A DNA stretch of 64,000 bases from Linyphia triangularis (lineage: Eukaryota > Arthropoda > Arachnida > Araneae > Linyphiidae), in NCBI GenBank assembly GCA_963978545.1, contig OZ021727.1, positions 22,848,943 through 22,912,942 on the forward strand. The letters are read 5' to 3'. Below, piece by piece: positions 21,271 through 33,001 of the stretch. Under the pieces are notes generated by a model that saw only the letters and a list, made by a program, of their open reading frames with translations, was not told the origin of the DNA and made no database searches. The position numbers and the translations under genes are program-made. Numbering within the stretch: position 1 is the stretch's first letter; every line of letters begins with the position of its first letter.

Positions 21271-24179
21271 TGCAGAGCAGAAACTGTTTATAAGCTATCC
21301 AGAAGTTGTAGTTAAGAGATCAGTGTTCGTACTTTATCAATAAACACATGGTACTTTGAAATAGGAGCCGTATCATACTGTACACGTTTATCAAAATGGT
21401 TGTTTCTTGTATTAAGGTACATAATTTGCATTATAAAGCATGATTTTAGCCGATTGAATGGCGTTTGCATAACAGTGTTGAAGGTAAGCCTGTGCAAATA
21501 AATTACCTTTAATTTTGTTGTTTTGCAGAAATTTTTTTAAAATGCTGTTTAACCACTTAAAATACCTCATTTTGATAATTTTATGATACCGAATAAATCT
21601 TATTTTGAGGTACAGAATGATTAGGCATTGTTTTAGCCAACAAGCGATTCCTGGGTGACTACAAAACAAAGTTACCTTAAAAATTATTTAAAAAAAAGTA
21701 CGAGATTATAATTTTTTAAACAGAAAACTGTTTAGATAGCGGTGGACAGAAATTTTGTGTCAGATTATCTACGGAATTTACAGGTTTCATCTGGAATGTT
21801 CTGCTGAAAGGACATTGCAAACTCGAGGTCGTTTGAAGTCCTTGTGTCATCGAGCTTCTAATGCTTCTTTTTTAGAATTACGCAAGCATTGAAGAATTTC
21901 CTGTCAGAACGTGTCACCAGTACCAATTACCCTCAAAGATTAAAGGGTTCCCGTTATCTTTTCAATTTACCAATGCCTCAAATGATAAATTACACGATGT
22001 TCTTCCTTGTTTCCGATATTTTAGGTGATTGCTTTAAAGTGGTTCTTCCTCGAAAAGTGAGGTTTGTGCTTCCTTCAGATATTTAGGTGGGTGGGGTGCT
22101 TTTAGATCGACGGCAATTTTTGCAATTAAAAAAAAAAAGAATATAAGCTCTGCAATGATCTAAAGACATTTTGTGCAACGTCCTTTAGATCATTTTTGGT
22201 TTAATTTCTATACTGTGGAACTGTATTTAGGAACTTAATTACTGTAAGATAGAAGGACAATTTACTAAATATGCTTTTGAATTATTAGTGTTATGGATTG
22301 TCTGAGTATAGATGAGTACTTGAGTATAGATGATAGAAAGCACTATATATACTATTAAAATCTGTTTGAAATAAAGAGAGAAGCAAGCAAACTTTTTCAT
22401 CACACGAGGGTAAATGACAAACTGTTAGTTTAATTCATTAAATAAGCGTATAATTTAACTAGCTTTTGCAAAAAGGGAACAAAATTAATTTTAGGAAGTT
22501 TCAAAAATACGTCAGGCATCAAATCAACACTTTTGGGACCATGCAGTTTAGTAGAAAGAAATTATATAATCAAAATCTGTTGCTGTTGCGGTTCAGGAGA
22601 GACTTAGTATCTTTTACATTAAAAAAATCGATTTCAGGATATTTATTTTATGTTGTTTAATTTTTTTTTCTATTCATATATTATCTTAGTTTGCACTCAA
22701 ATTTGAAGTATGTTACATTTTTTTTTTTTTTTTTTTTTTTTTAAAGCAAACTATCAATATTTAATAACAAGGCTTTTACCTTTAACTTTCTCTAAATGCG
22801 ATATTTTAAACTTCATTGCATCTTTTCTGACTAACTAGTAGGGATATACAATACATTTTTTATGAAATTGTACCACATAAGCTAAATATTAAACTGAGAT
22901 GAAAAAAATTGTCCTCTTATTTTCATAATTATTTTTTAAATACAAAATTTTTGTTAAAAAAAAAAATTTTAAAAGAAAATAGTAAGTGAATAAAATTTAA
23001 GAAAAAAAAAATTTGGTCAAAATTTTTAACAATGTTTAACTTCAGTATTTTAAGTAGATCTATTAAACCTGAATAAAAGTGTTTCAAACTCATTTGTTAA
23101 GAACTTTTCAAACGAAAGTACATCAAAAATGGGCAATTTAAAATGGATGCAAGATGTACTGAATTCCCTTCAAGTTTTTTCTGTAACGGTCCTCGTAAAA
23201 CACCTCACTGGTATCTTTAGAAACAAACAAAAATTGAAGTAAAATGTGAACCGTTTGTAGGTAACTTACTACAATTATTTTACTAAAAGTAGATTACCGT
23301 TACTCTTCCTGTACACGACAAATATAGTAGTCTGTAAATAGTACAAAAAAGGAATTCATCACGTTTCAACAAATGAACACATTTGAGCATTTGGAAAGCA
23401 CCTGCAAAGGTCATACAATGGGTTGAATATTTAATGGATTCGTTACACTAAATACGCGACTCTTAATTCTTTTGATCTTCATTTTAAGTATCACAATAAA
23501 CGTTCTATTTTTTTAAACCAGTTTATAACCATTAACCTCAGATGGCGTAAAAAGGGTGTAAGGTAATTTATAGAAAGACATAGTAATGTATGAATGAAGT
23601 CTTTTACACAGTTTTGGTGTTATCACAAAAATATATATTTAGAAACTACATTCCACCTATTTAGACCACTGCTTGATTTTGTAACATAGTTATAATGCGA
23701 AAAGTCATTTTCAACATATTTATGGTGCAACATTCCTTCAGAAATGTATTTTTTACCATAAAGGATTGTGACATAAAATTTTAATCTACTTTAAATTTCG
23801 CTTGATATAAGCATTTAAATTCATAGTCATTCAGAATGCGCTTTTCATAAAAAAAATTCCCATTAAATTCGCATTGTATCCAAGTCACAATCCAGTGTAA
23901 TTTCTATCAATCCAAGTCTTTACACGGAACATAATATCTTGTTTCTATGGCATCTAATTAAAATAAATTTTAAGTAATAAGAAGAGGTGTATTGTATTGA
24001 TTGAGTAAGGAAATACCAGCCTTCCAATATAAGAGACTGTAATATCATTACGTAATTTCAGCTGAATAACAAACAAATCTTTACTAGGGAAGTGGAACAT
24101 CGCGCAAATTTCAATTACACTTTAATACTGACGGGGATTGGTGACATTTATCGTTATTATATTTTCAGCATTCATTTAG

Positions 24180-25141
24180 AAAAAATGACCAGTTTGGAGA
24201 TATTTTTGACGATAATTCTCGTATGGCTCTTTTTAAAAAAAAAATGGGGATTTTGATGATATACTTTTTGATAGTCCTTACATAATCCTTTATTATAAGT
24301 GAAACTGAGGAGAGAAGAAAAACTATCGTTGATGATTTATGCTCAAGGAAAGAGAACTTTGTATTGACGGCATTCGTTTTTCAACTTTTTACACCATTAA
24401 AGCATTTTTACGGGAATTTCGGAGGTGGAGATGTTTAGAACACCATGAGCGGCATTACCACAACGATTTTGATCAAAATCGTTTGAGTAGTTTTTTAGCA
24501 ATCATTGAAAAACATGATTATTTCAATGGCAGCTACCTTATGCGCAGTGCGATTTTGACGAAAACCTTAATGGTAGGTCCCATAGCTACCACCAAACCGC
24601 ACATCAAATTTGAATCGTAGGTGGATTTGTTCGGGAGTTATGCTGACCACATACACATAGACACACAGACAAACATTTTTCTTGATCACTTTTTACTTTC
24701 AATTACCCATATGTATACATAAGAAAAAGTTATATTTTGCCTCTGAAGGTTTTCAACACATTCCCACTTCCGAAATTGCCATAAAAAAGCGATAAAAGCG
24801 TGAAAAGTGAAAAACGAGTGCCTTTAACACAGAGCTCTCAGCTCTAGAGCATTGGCCATAAGCAATGGATTTTTTTGCGGTTCATGCACAAGCAAAGACA
24901 ATGTAATGTCTATCGAATAAAGTAACAATTTTTGACATTTTGGCATTTTTTTTTTCTGGTATATAAATTATTGCCAAAAATATCACCAAACTGGGCATTT
25001 TTATTTTAATGAGAGAATATAAGAAAATGGTAAGTAACACAATATCAAATTTTACTGCAATGACCACTGTTATATAGTGTAATTGAAAGTTGTGCGATTT
25101 TCCACACTGTTGAAATCAGGAATTTCCAAAACGTGGAGAAA

Positions 25142-25178
<37 letters not shown>

Positions 25179-25256
25179 GCATTTTTTTTTTTTTTTTTTT
25201 AATTGAATGCTACACTTTCATTACCCAATGTATACATATGGGTAATTTAAAGTAAA
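24180..25256 (+). repeat. Large dispersed repeat, copy A
   Basis: Shares ordered landmarks with 50444-51068: AAAAATGACCA-TT-GAGATATTTTT, GTTTTTCAACTTTT, TAGAACACC, ATCAAAATCGTT, AGCATGATT-like block, TTATGCGCA, GGTAGGTCCCAT, TTCGGGAGTTATGCTGA and CAGACA-ACATT. The right part contains an A-run (about 25145-25177) facing a T-run (25183-25200) and ends near the palindromic CCAATGTATACATATGGG. No transposase or reverse transcriptase frame is recognisable. Confidence 0.65.
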
Positions 25257-25942
25257 AAAATTAACTATTTAATTTACAAAACATAGCAAGTATTTCTTAA
25301 ACCTTTTAAGGATGTTTTTGGTTTGAACCACTCGAAAACTTGTAACTATTTCTTAAAGGAACGCTGATCGTTTAAAAGTACACAGGAAAGTTAAGGATTT
25401 AAAAACATTAAATTATACATTCACAAGGCATCAGTTCAAAAACAGTAAAGCTACTCGGAAAAAAATTGTAATGACAGGTTTAATTTAACTCACGACAGTT
25501 ACGGTCAATAACCGGCAGTGATTATATGGATTTCAGTTGTTGCTGTATCTTCAGTTGTCAAATTAGTTTTTTATACATTCAAACTGAATTAAGGCTTCAT
25601 GGATCGTTACCTAAAGGTGAAACTCCATGCTAGATTTCAATTTCCGCGGATGTAATTTACTTTTAATACGAGACAAGCTTAAATTGAAACAGCGTTCTTT
25701 TCAGGAGTTACTTTATCATCGAACTACAAAATAAAAACAACCAGTTTTGAACTATTCAGTTCCACGTACCACATATAACTCTTCAGACTTCAGTAATTTA
25801 TAAAGGAAAGATCAATTTTTATTCATGGAGTGCACGATTTTTTTAGTAATTTGCTTTTTTCTATTAATCTATTTCGATTATTATGCATGCAATTTTTTGT
25901 TTTAATAAAACTAATTACTACTAAACAAAAATAAATACTTAC

Positions 25943-25988
25943 TTCCTTGTAGAAGAAATGTAGAAGTTTTTGTATCGCATAGGACGAT
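25943..25988 (-). CDS. Candidate 46-nt micro-exon of the minus-strand gene
   Basis: Minus-strand sequence between an acceptor ATTTTAG and a strong donor (GGAA|GTAAGT) reads IVLCDTKTSTFLLQG in phase 0, ending in phase 1. That phase matches the start of the LDLa exon at 19549-19650. The Cys fits an extracellular protein. Nothing else identifies it, and exons this short can arise by chance. An intervening exon would be needed to link it to the candidate at 49463-49504, which ends in phase 1. Confidence 0.25.
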
Positions 25989-26169
25989 CTAAAATTTGGA
26001 TTATTTATATTGTATATTATTTTATTTAAATACGCTTTTTCTGGATGTTATGTAAATATTACCTATGGCTTTCGGTAACGATTGCGTTGTTATTATAGTA
26101 TCTGTGAAATGAAGCATGTTGGTTTAAAAACAAGATACAAATGTACTGCTCTCTATATGATTAGAAAGT

Positions 26170-26384
26170 CAAACAGCGTTGAGCCGACCAAACGGTATAG
26201 TGGTTAGCGTGCTAGCTTCTAGACCGCGAGGTTGCGGGTTCGAGTCCCGTGTTGGCATGGGTGTTTGTAAATGTATGTTGGCTTGTCTAATGACGAATGT
26301 TTCGGCGCATTATAGCCCTCGTGTTGCTGACGGCGCCAGATAATCTGAAAACAACCAGCCAGCCAGCCAGCCAAACAGCGTTGA
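26170..26384 (+). repeat. 13-bp target-site duplication flanking a SINE
   Basis: CAAACAGCGTTGA occurs perfectly at 26170-26182 and 26372-26384, exactly bracketing the tRNA-like head and the (CCAG)n tail. A perfect 13-bp duplication shows recent L1/CR1-type target-primed insertion. Confidence 0.92.
26183..26371 (+). mobile_element. tRNA-derived SINE with (CCAG)n tail
   Basis: The first 75 nt (26183-26257) look like a tRNA: GCCGACC...GTTGGC ends, A box TATAGTGGTTAGCG, a TTCTAGA anticodon-loop-like segment, and B box GGGTTCGAGTCCC. The anticodon stem does not pair, and the sequence continues into a body (near 26258-26350) and a tail of four CCAG units. With the flanking duplication this is a SINE, not a working tRNA gene. 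The sequence right of the T-arm resembles arginine-type tRNA, but the parent tRNA is uncertain. Confidence 0.88.
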
Positions 26385-27141
26385 AGGCACTTGATAAGGG
26401 TTAGTTAACTTTAAACCCGTGCTTGAATTAAAGTGTGCTTTGAAAGATTTCGCCGGTAATACTGGTCTGGTGTGTATTCCATTGTGAGATACTAGGCAAT
26501 AAGGCAGGGACGGCTATTTCTTGGGTTCCTCAAGCAGACCAGGAAAAAACTCAGCCTCATGTCCCTGTCTGGAATTCCGAAGTTAGGAGAATCTCTTTTG
26601 AAATTTTTGAATCTCTTTATCAAAGAATTTGAAGTAGGATGGAAGTGGCCGGAGAATATGAGTAGTCTGAACAGTTCATCAAGGGAGCTTCAAAACAATC
26701 GCAGTAGTTTATACTTAGAATCGGCAGGAAGTCACGTAAAATCATAATTGTTTTGATGTCCATCCACCGTCTTAGGAAGCATCTAAATTTATTTCAAGTT
26801 TCCGATAATGACTTGAGCATGAATTGTGGGATCTCAACTGAAACTGAGGAGCATATCTTTTACATTGTCCAGGCCTTCACGTTTCTAGGGTTCTTAAGTT
26901 GGCAATTTTTAGTAATGTCCTTTTATAAGGCTGTTTGGCATTTTACAAGGCAGCAGAACTGATAAGGCTAAGTACTAAGTTATTTTTTTATTATTATTTT
27001 ATATTATTATTATTATTATTAGCGATAATATAGGATGACTCGTCATACGATCTTATGTCTAAAGTTATGCCCTTCTCAATCTCTAATCTAACCGTTCATA
27101 ATATTTGGGATGATGCATATATACTTTAATTTAGATAGACA

Positions 27142-27172
<31 letters not shown>

Positions 27173-30100
27173 GAATTCCTCGTTGTTTAAGGTATTCCGA
27201 AATACTAAAATAACTCCAAGTTCCTACTTTAAAAATTTAAATTTGTGAGTGAAAATCTTTGTAAGTAAGTCCGCCTCCAAAAGACTACTAGGAATGTGGC
27301 ACTAATTTAATAAAATTATGCATACTACACGGGCAAAATTTATAATAAGTCTTTCCTAGTTCTAAAGGTTTACTATGCACCGATTTAATATACTTTTTCA
27401 GTCTTCCGATTTCATTTAACTTAAAATATCATGTTACATTCCCACAAATCTCGAATCCAAAAAAGTTCAGGGACATCAGATACAACTCTTTTATCACCTG
27501 ATGACACAGAAACACATTCCTCGAAATAATTCCTCAAAATGTGAACCGAATCTTGCAACCACAGACTACTGAGCTCTTTATACAGTAAAAAAAAAAAAAA
27601 ATACAAAACGCAGACTACTGAACTATTCCCATACAAAACTTCCATAAAATATTGTTATCCGCAGCATATAAAACGTCCCACGCCTCAAAATTTATGAGAC
27701 AGTACCCATTGCCCACTCTGCATACATAAAACTCTCAGATAACAATCAAGGTAAGAAAAATAAGATTTTGGGATGCTAGAGGAACATCTGGTTATGGGAA
27801 AACCTCTTTCCTTCCTCGTATATTCTCAGAACATAGGTGTGTTAATGCAAATGTCAGGTCTGGTTTTGAATAAAAAGTTTTTAAGAGTTCATATTAAAAA
27901 AAAAAAGGAAAGTATTTCGAAGGGAATACCCACGCCATGGAAGAATCGATGTAGGAGGATTTTTTTGTTAAAGAAATTGGAGCTATTTAGTGTCAGAAGT
28001 ATAACGTGAGTGCGTTTTAGTTGAGGGTTTTACTTTTACTTGGGATTTTGTGTGGGTTTGAGAGTTTTAATGTCGGAAAAGGACTAGGGGTTAGTTCATT
28101 GTTGAGGCCCACGTAGACTTTAATTTTTAGATTTTGTAGGTGTGTTAGATTAGAACATAGTGGGGAGTCAGTGTATTTGTTGAATACAGGAGGTAGATAC
28201 TCTGTCAAAGGAGTAGAATCTAAAATATCTTACACCTACTGATGTAGGAATTGGCAACACTTAAATGAAAATAAGTATGAATGAAAAAATGACATCTTTT
28301 ATGAAACTTATGTTAAATAAGATCTAATTTTAACATGATTTATTATGCTGCACAAACTTTTGCAATGCAAGTTATCAAAATATATAACTGTCCGTGAATA
28401 GAAGATGCGATTGTATAGAAAATTCTATAATTTAGTTATTATTAGCAATTGAGTACAAATAGCGGGTACTATTGAAATACTTATAGGACAAATAGGAAAT
28501 CATCATCGAAAGCCTACATTACAGTAATTAAATAGGTTGTCCAAGTTAAAGAACTTTTGTAATAAACAGTAAATTTATTTTCAGAATAAATAGTAATGCT
28601 CCATCAATAGCTTATTGTAGTAGCTATACAGCTAAAACTATGTGAAAGTTTATACAATTTCTACCTATCAGTACTGACACTTTTAAAGTCAGAAAACGTA
28701 TTTCGATGTAATGATGTTTAAATGGAGTTACATTTCCATTGACCAGCTTTAAAACTTAAATGTTATATGTTTAATTCTGTATTGTAAAGAAAAATTTCCC
28801 ATCTAATCCAATTAGAATGGATGTAACTAAAAGTAAAATACTATATGTAGCCTTTTACTTCGAATGTTGTTGTTTTTTTCCATTGCTCATGTCAATGTTC
28901 ATTATCTGGTAGTTTAGTAATTGTAGCGACTTGTTGCATAAAAAGGCCAAGTATTTTTTTAAATTGTTTTTTTTTTTTATCAATCTGTAATAAAATTTCT
29001 GTAATGTATTTTGTTTTTTCTTTGGAAAATTCCACCTCATCTTTGTCGTCTAGTGGCTAGATTTAAGGGCGACTTCGCGCAATGATATATAACTGTAACT
29101 TTAAGTTAGCTCATAAATTTCTGCTTTTTTTTTTTGCTGATGAAGCAAATTGAAATGCCGCCATACTGTCCTCCATTCAATGCTTTGTAATAGGTTGCCA
29201 TGGATACAAACACATTCTAACTAGTTTCGGGGAGTATTGCTAATATAGATCTTTATGGTGATTGTAAAGCCTTCTACGGCTTCAATTCAATAACCAAACA
29301 TGCACTATCCAGAAATTACAGTTAATGTAGCGTAATCCACTTCAACTCATAATGGGGCTTTTATGATCTACAACTCCCATTAAAAGTTCACACATGAATA
29401 TCTTCATAAATGTTAATTGACATGAATCACTCTTTAATTCTACCTTTAGTCCTTGAACTTACGAAGATAGTTTGTTTTCTAATGAAATAATCCAGTTCAG
29501 GATGACAACTACCCTTCAACTCTCCATAACAAGAGCGTTTCCTAATAAAAACCACATCACAAAACCCTTTGTGTCTATAGCCGGCATTTCGGCATCCTTG
29601 ACCCAAATTCTGACTTTTTGTGATAGTTTACGGTTCAACCAAAATCGGAGTGGACGCAAAAAACAAACTTTCCGTCGCGAGAAACGCATATTTTAATATG
29701 CTTCTTCTTTAGCAAAAGAATGCGTGAGTGAGGACTTTTTGTCCGTAAAAGAGGATCGGATTACGCCAATGCGTGTGCGTGACGCTTCTGAAAGATCCTC
29801 CGAACACGACTGAAAAGTAACAACGCTCCCGATTGGATTTCAGGGCAGTTTTGTCTATTTTTGTATTTTGAATTGATCTCCGGGTTTGGGCTACTGTATC
29901 GCCACGTCTAATTGGTTTTTTAAAGGATGTGCGTAAGTTTGTGAGTTTTTAAAGTTAATTAGAGCGAAGTTTCTGAACTGGGTGATTGAAAGTTTAAAAG
30001 AGGACTCGTTGCTTCCAAATGAAGTATGAAGAGAAGAATTCTGATACAACTTTTAAGAAATAGCTCACATGGTAATTTAGAAAAATATGCACGAGAAGTA

Positions 30101-31202
30101 AAGGCGATTTGAAATATTTTGTCAGGCAATTACAGTAAAATATATCCATTGCTTCCTCATATTGTATACATTTTAAAATGGTATTATTAAACATTTAAGG
30201 CATTTATTTATTTTCTTGTAAGCACAATTATTTGATCATTGACTTTTTGAACAAATAAGTATCTGACCTAAATATGAGCGCTTTAAGAAATATCATATTA
30301 TCGCTCTCTCTCCCTCTAACATAAAATAGATATTAACATGAAATATAAAATAAGCACGTAATTTCAATTTGGAGATATATTGTGCAATATTTTTAAGAAC
30401 GAAATTTATTCTTTTTGAAATATAGGATTATATATTTCATTTGGATGTGTAAATCGGGTATATCTCCTTCAATAAGATTTGCATTTCATAGGAAGATTTA
30501 GAATAAGGTTGCGGAAGGAAATTTGAGGAAAAGAGTGGTAAATTTTCATAGCTTGAGTGACAAGACGAGATACTGAAATTAACTTAGATTATTTAGAGCT
30601 ATTTATTCTGTAATATACGTGGTGTACATTAAAGTCTGAAAACAGAGAAATAACTTTAAACGTATAGAGCTATAATTGCTAAAGTGTATACTTATAGGAA
30701 AACGAGTATGCGTCATCATGTAATATTGTCCCTATAGGTGATTTATGAAAGTTATCGATGCTATGTAAAAACCTATATGAAATAAAAAAGAAAGTAAATT
30801 TTTACAAGTGTAGAGTAATCTCATCTTATTATAAAATGTGTTCTAAAGTACGTTGTACTTACAAAGTTACACAGAATAAATAAGCAATCCTTTCAAAAGA
30901 GTTAAAAGAGTAGCATTTACTTTAAAGTTTATAAATGTTTTTCATTACAGTTGGGTGTGTTGACTTTTATTATTAAAGGCTTATTAGAGTATACCACTGC
31001 GTGATAGCTAAGAATCCTTTAAACACGAAAGGAAAATGATTATCATCTCCACGTGCAGTTCTTGAATATTTGCCTTTTTTTATATTTTTAAATATAATAA
31101 TTCCGTGGTAAGAAGAGAGATGGCTCTTATTTGTACTAGGTATGGAGCTGGTTCATTGTGGTAAACGTATTTTATGACTTCGTTTTAAGAAAATTAGACC
31201 TC
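26385..31202. other. AT-rich stretch without a convincing gene
   Basis: Contains a TTA microsatellite (about 26980-27020), an A-run (27147-27172), a dispersed repeat copy (29160-29350) and a richer patch at about 29480-29900. Short open frames at 26559-26747 and 27421-27645 show no domain I know. Nothing here is supported as a gene. Confidence 0.55.
29160..29350 (-). repeat. Dispersed repeat, copy B of an inverted pair
   Basis: The reverse complement aligns by eye with 21067-21270. This copy keeps longer matches to the shared core (TTAGAATGTGTTTGTA, CAATCACCAT, AGATCTATATTAGCAA). Confidence 0.65.
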
Positions 31203-31311
31203 CCCTAATAGCACACATCCTCCCAGGGAGGTCCCTAGGAAGTCCCCAGTCATCCCCGGGACTATGAATGACTTCCCAGGGACCTCCCTGGGAGAATGTG
31301 TGCTATTAGGG
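31203..31311. mobile_element. 109-bp near-perfect hairpin MITE
   Basis: Starts CCCTAATAGCACACATCCTC and ends as its complement. The arms pair over about 45 bp with a few mismatches (CCCAGGGAGGTCCC against GGGACCTCCCTGGG), around a short centre near 31257. It is strikingly GC-rich against its surroundings. It fits a foldback MITE; no target duplication is obvious. Confidence 0.8.
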
Positions 31312-32806
31312 TCTATCACCCAAGTAGGCAATAGAGGTTTAATTTTATATATTGGATTCAATTAATTAACATTTCAGTAACAAATTCAGTGATAATTTTT
31401 GAAAACACAAAGCTTAATCTCCACTTTCTACAGCTTTGAACTCCCCGTATGCGATTTGCACTCCCTCGCAAATAATTCTGCCTGCTTCACATGAAAAGAG
31501 ACAGATTCGAGAAAGATAATTATAAAAGGGGTGTGTGTTGGAAACACGACGAACAACTATATTATCATCTAAATCCTTATCTCTTTTAGTTGGTTATAGG
31601 ATCAGCTTTGCATAATTCCATTCCAAATTTGCATTCTGCTGGTCGATGGCCAATGGAATGGAAAAGCAATGTCCTTTAACACTTCACTCAAACGGTCTGA
31701 CAAAACTATTGTATAACAATGCTTCACAACTAATAAATAGACATACCATCACACACACAGAAATTGAATGATGCATTTACGCCTAAACACCAAATAAGTC
31801 AATGCTTCAACAGCTAGCGGAATCTGTAAAGATACTTAAGTATCTTATTTTGCAAAACAGGAAAAATATTTAAAGTTTAAATGTTATCTATCCTTTTACA
31901 GTATGAAAGGGTTCATCACAATCCTAACATATTTTAAATATTCCTTTACAATATGAAAGAGCTCGTCACAATCCTGAAATATTTTAGGAATTCATCATGA
32001 AAATTCAAGAGAATGCGTAGTGAAGGTTCTCAATCTTAACTCTTACGTCACCATCGCGGAAACTGCGCATTAACGGCATTTACTCGGTTCTAAGCTTTAC
32101 AGCAAAAAAGCTCTCGAAGTGAAGATTGGACTCAATTGCTTTTTCTTTAATGGGCAAAATATCCCGAATACCGGTTCCACCCCTCATATGAAATTCATCA
32201 GCGGCATTCCGCTTGCAGCAGAAATAACTCGTTCTTTTGGTGGACACAGAACTTTCTGAAAAGGAAGGCCCATCCAGATCTAGGCCAAGGAGGACGGCTG
32301 GTTAGCCCAAGGCATACCATAAACATGCTCTGGTCATCCACACAGAAAAACCGTTATCAATCTGGAGAATCTGCACAAGGCTCTGTTCTGTTGGCAATTT
32401 TTTTTTTCTGATTTGCTCTTCGGTTTGTAAAAGCTTGACCATGGCGATACGCATCTTCGAGCTAGCAGAACATCTTTTGCAAAGAGGATGGCCGCTTGGG
32501 TGAAGAAACACAAAAAGACGCTATTTGTGTCTGGAAAAAAGTGACCTTTCGGAAGAAATCTATTCTTTTTTCTAGAAAAATGCAATTTTGTGTGAAGTTG
32601 GGGATGAGGGATGCTGTATTGTGGCGGGGAAAACATTTTGTTGTATTTATAGGAATCTGTGGCCTTCGCCATACTTGTGAGTTCTGTAAACTATTAAGGT
32701 TATCTATAAAACTTAACATCAACAGGGAAGGTTGTAGAACTGAGAATTAATCATCGTAAACAAGAAATTGCGGTGTAGTTAAATAAGGTTGAGTTAACTA
32801 AATTTC

Positions 32807-32846
<40 letters not shown>

Positions 32847-32966
32847 AAAGTTTAACTATTATCAAAAAATAACAATACTTAGAGAATATAGAATGAATAA
32901 TTTTAACCAAAAATATTATTTACCAAATCTGGATTTACAATATGGCTAACAATTAACAATATATTT

Positions 32967-33001
<35 letters not shown>

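Larger units (their letters stand above)
19651..25942. other. AT-rich stretch without a convincing gene
   Basis: Likely intronic if the candidate upstream exons are real. It holds a dispersed repeat copy (21067-21270), T-runs (22716-22742), a hairpin around an AGATCAT palindrome near 22160-22195 and the first copy of a large dispersed repeat (24180-25256). No open frame here has a domain I recognise. Confidence 0.6.

Noticed and set aside
21310..21660. Tandem duplication around ATGATTTTAGCC-like words
   Set aside because: Similarity between the two halves is too weak by eye to separate from chance in AT-rich DNA.
25145..25200. Poly(A) tail of a processed retrogene
   Set aside because: The A-run faces a T-run inside a dispersed repeat and no spliced coding sequence or target duplication is nearby; similar runs occur throughout the window.
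26183..26257. A tRNA gene with a TCT-like anticodon
   Set aside because: The anticodon stem does not pair, and the sequence continues into a SINE body with a (CCAG)n tail and flanking 13-bp duplications.
32302..32750. Coding gene from overlapping frames on both strands
   Set aside because: Three minus-strand frames and one plus-strand frame overlap, none has a recognisable domain, and no splice context favours one of them.
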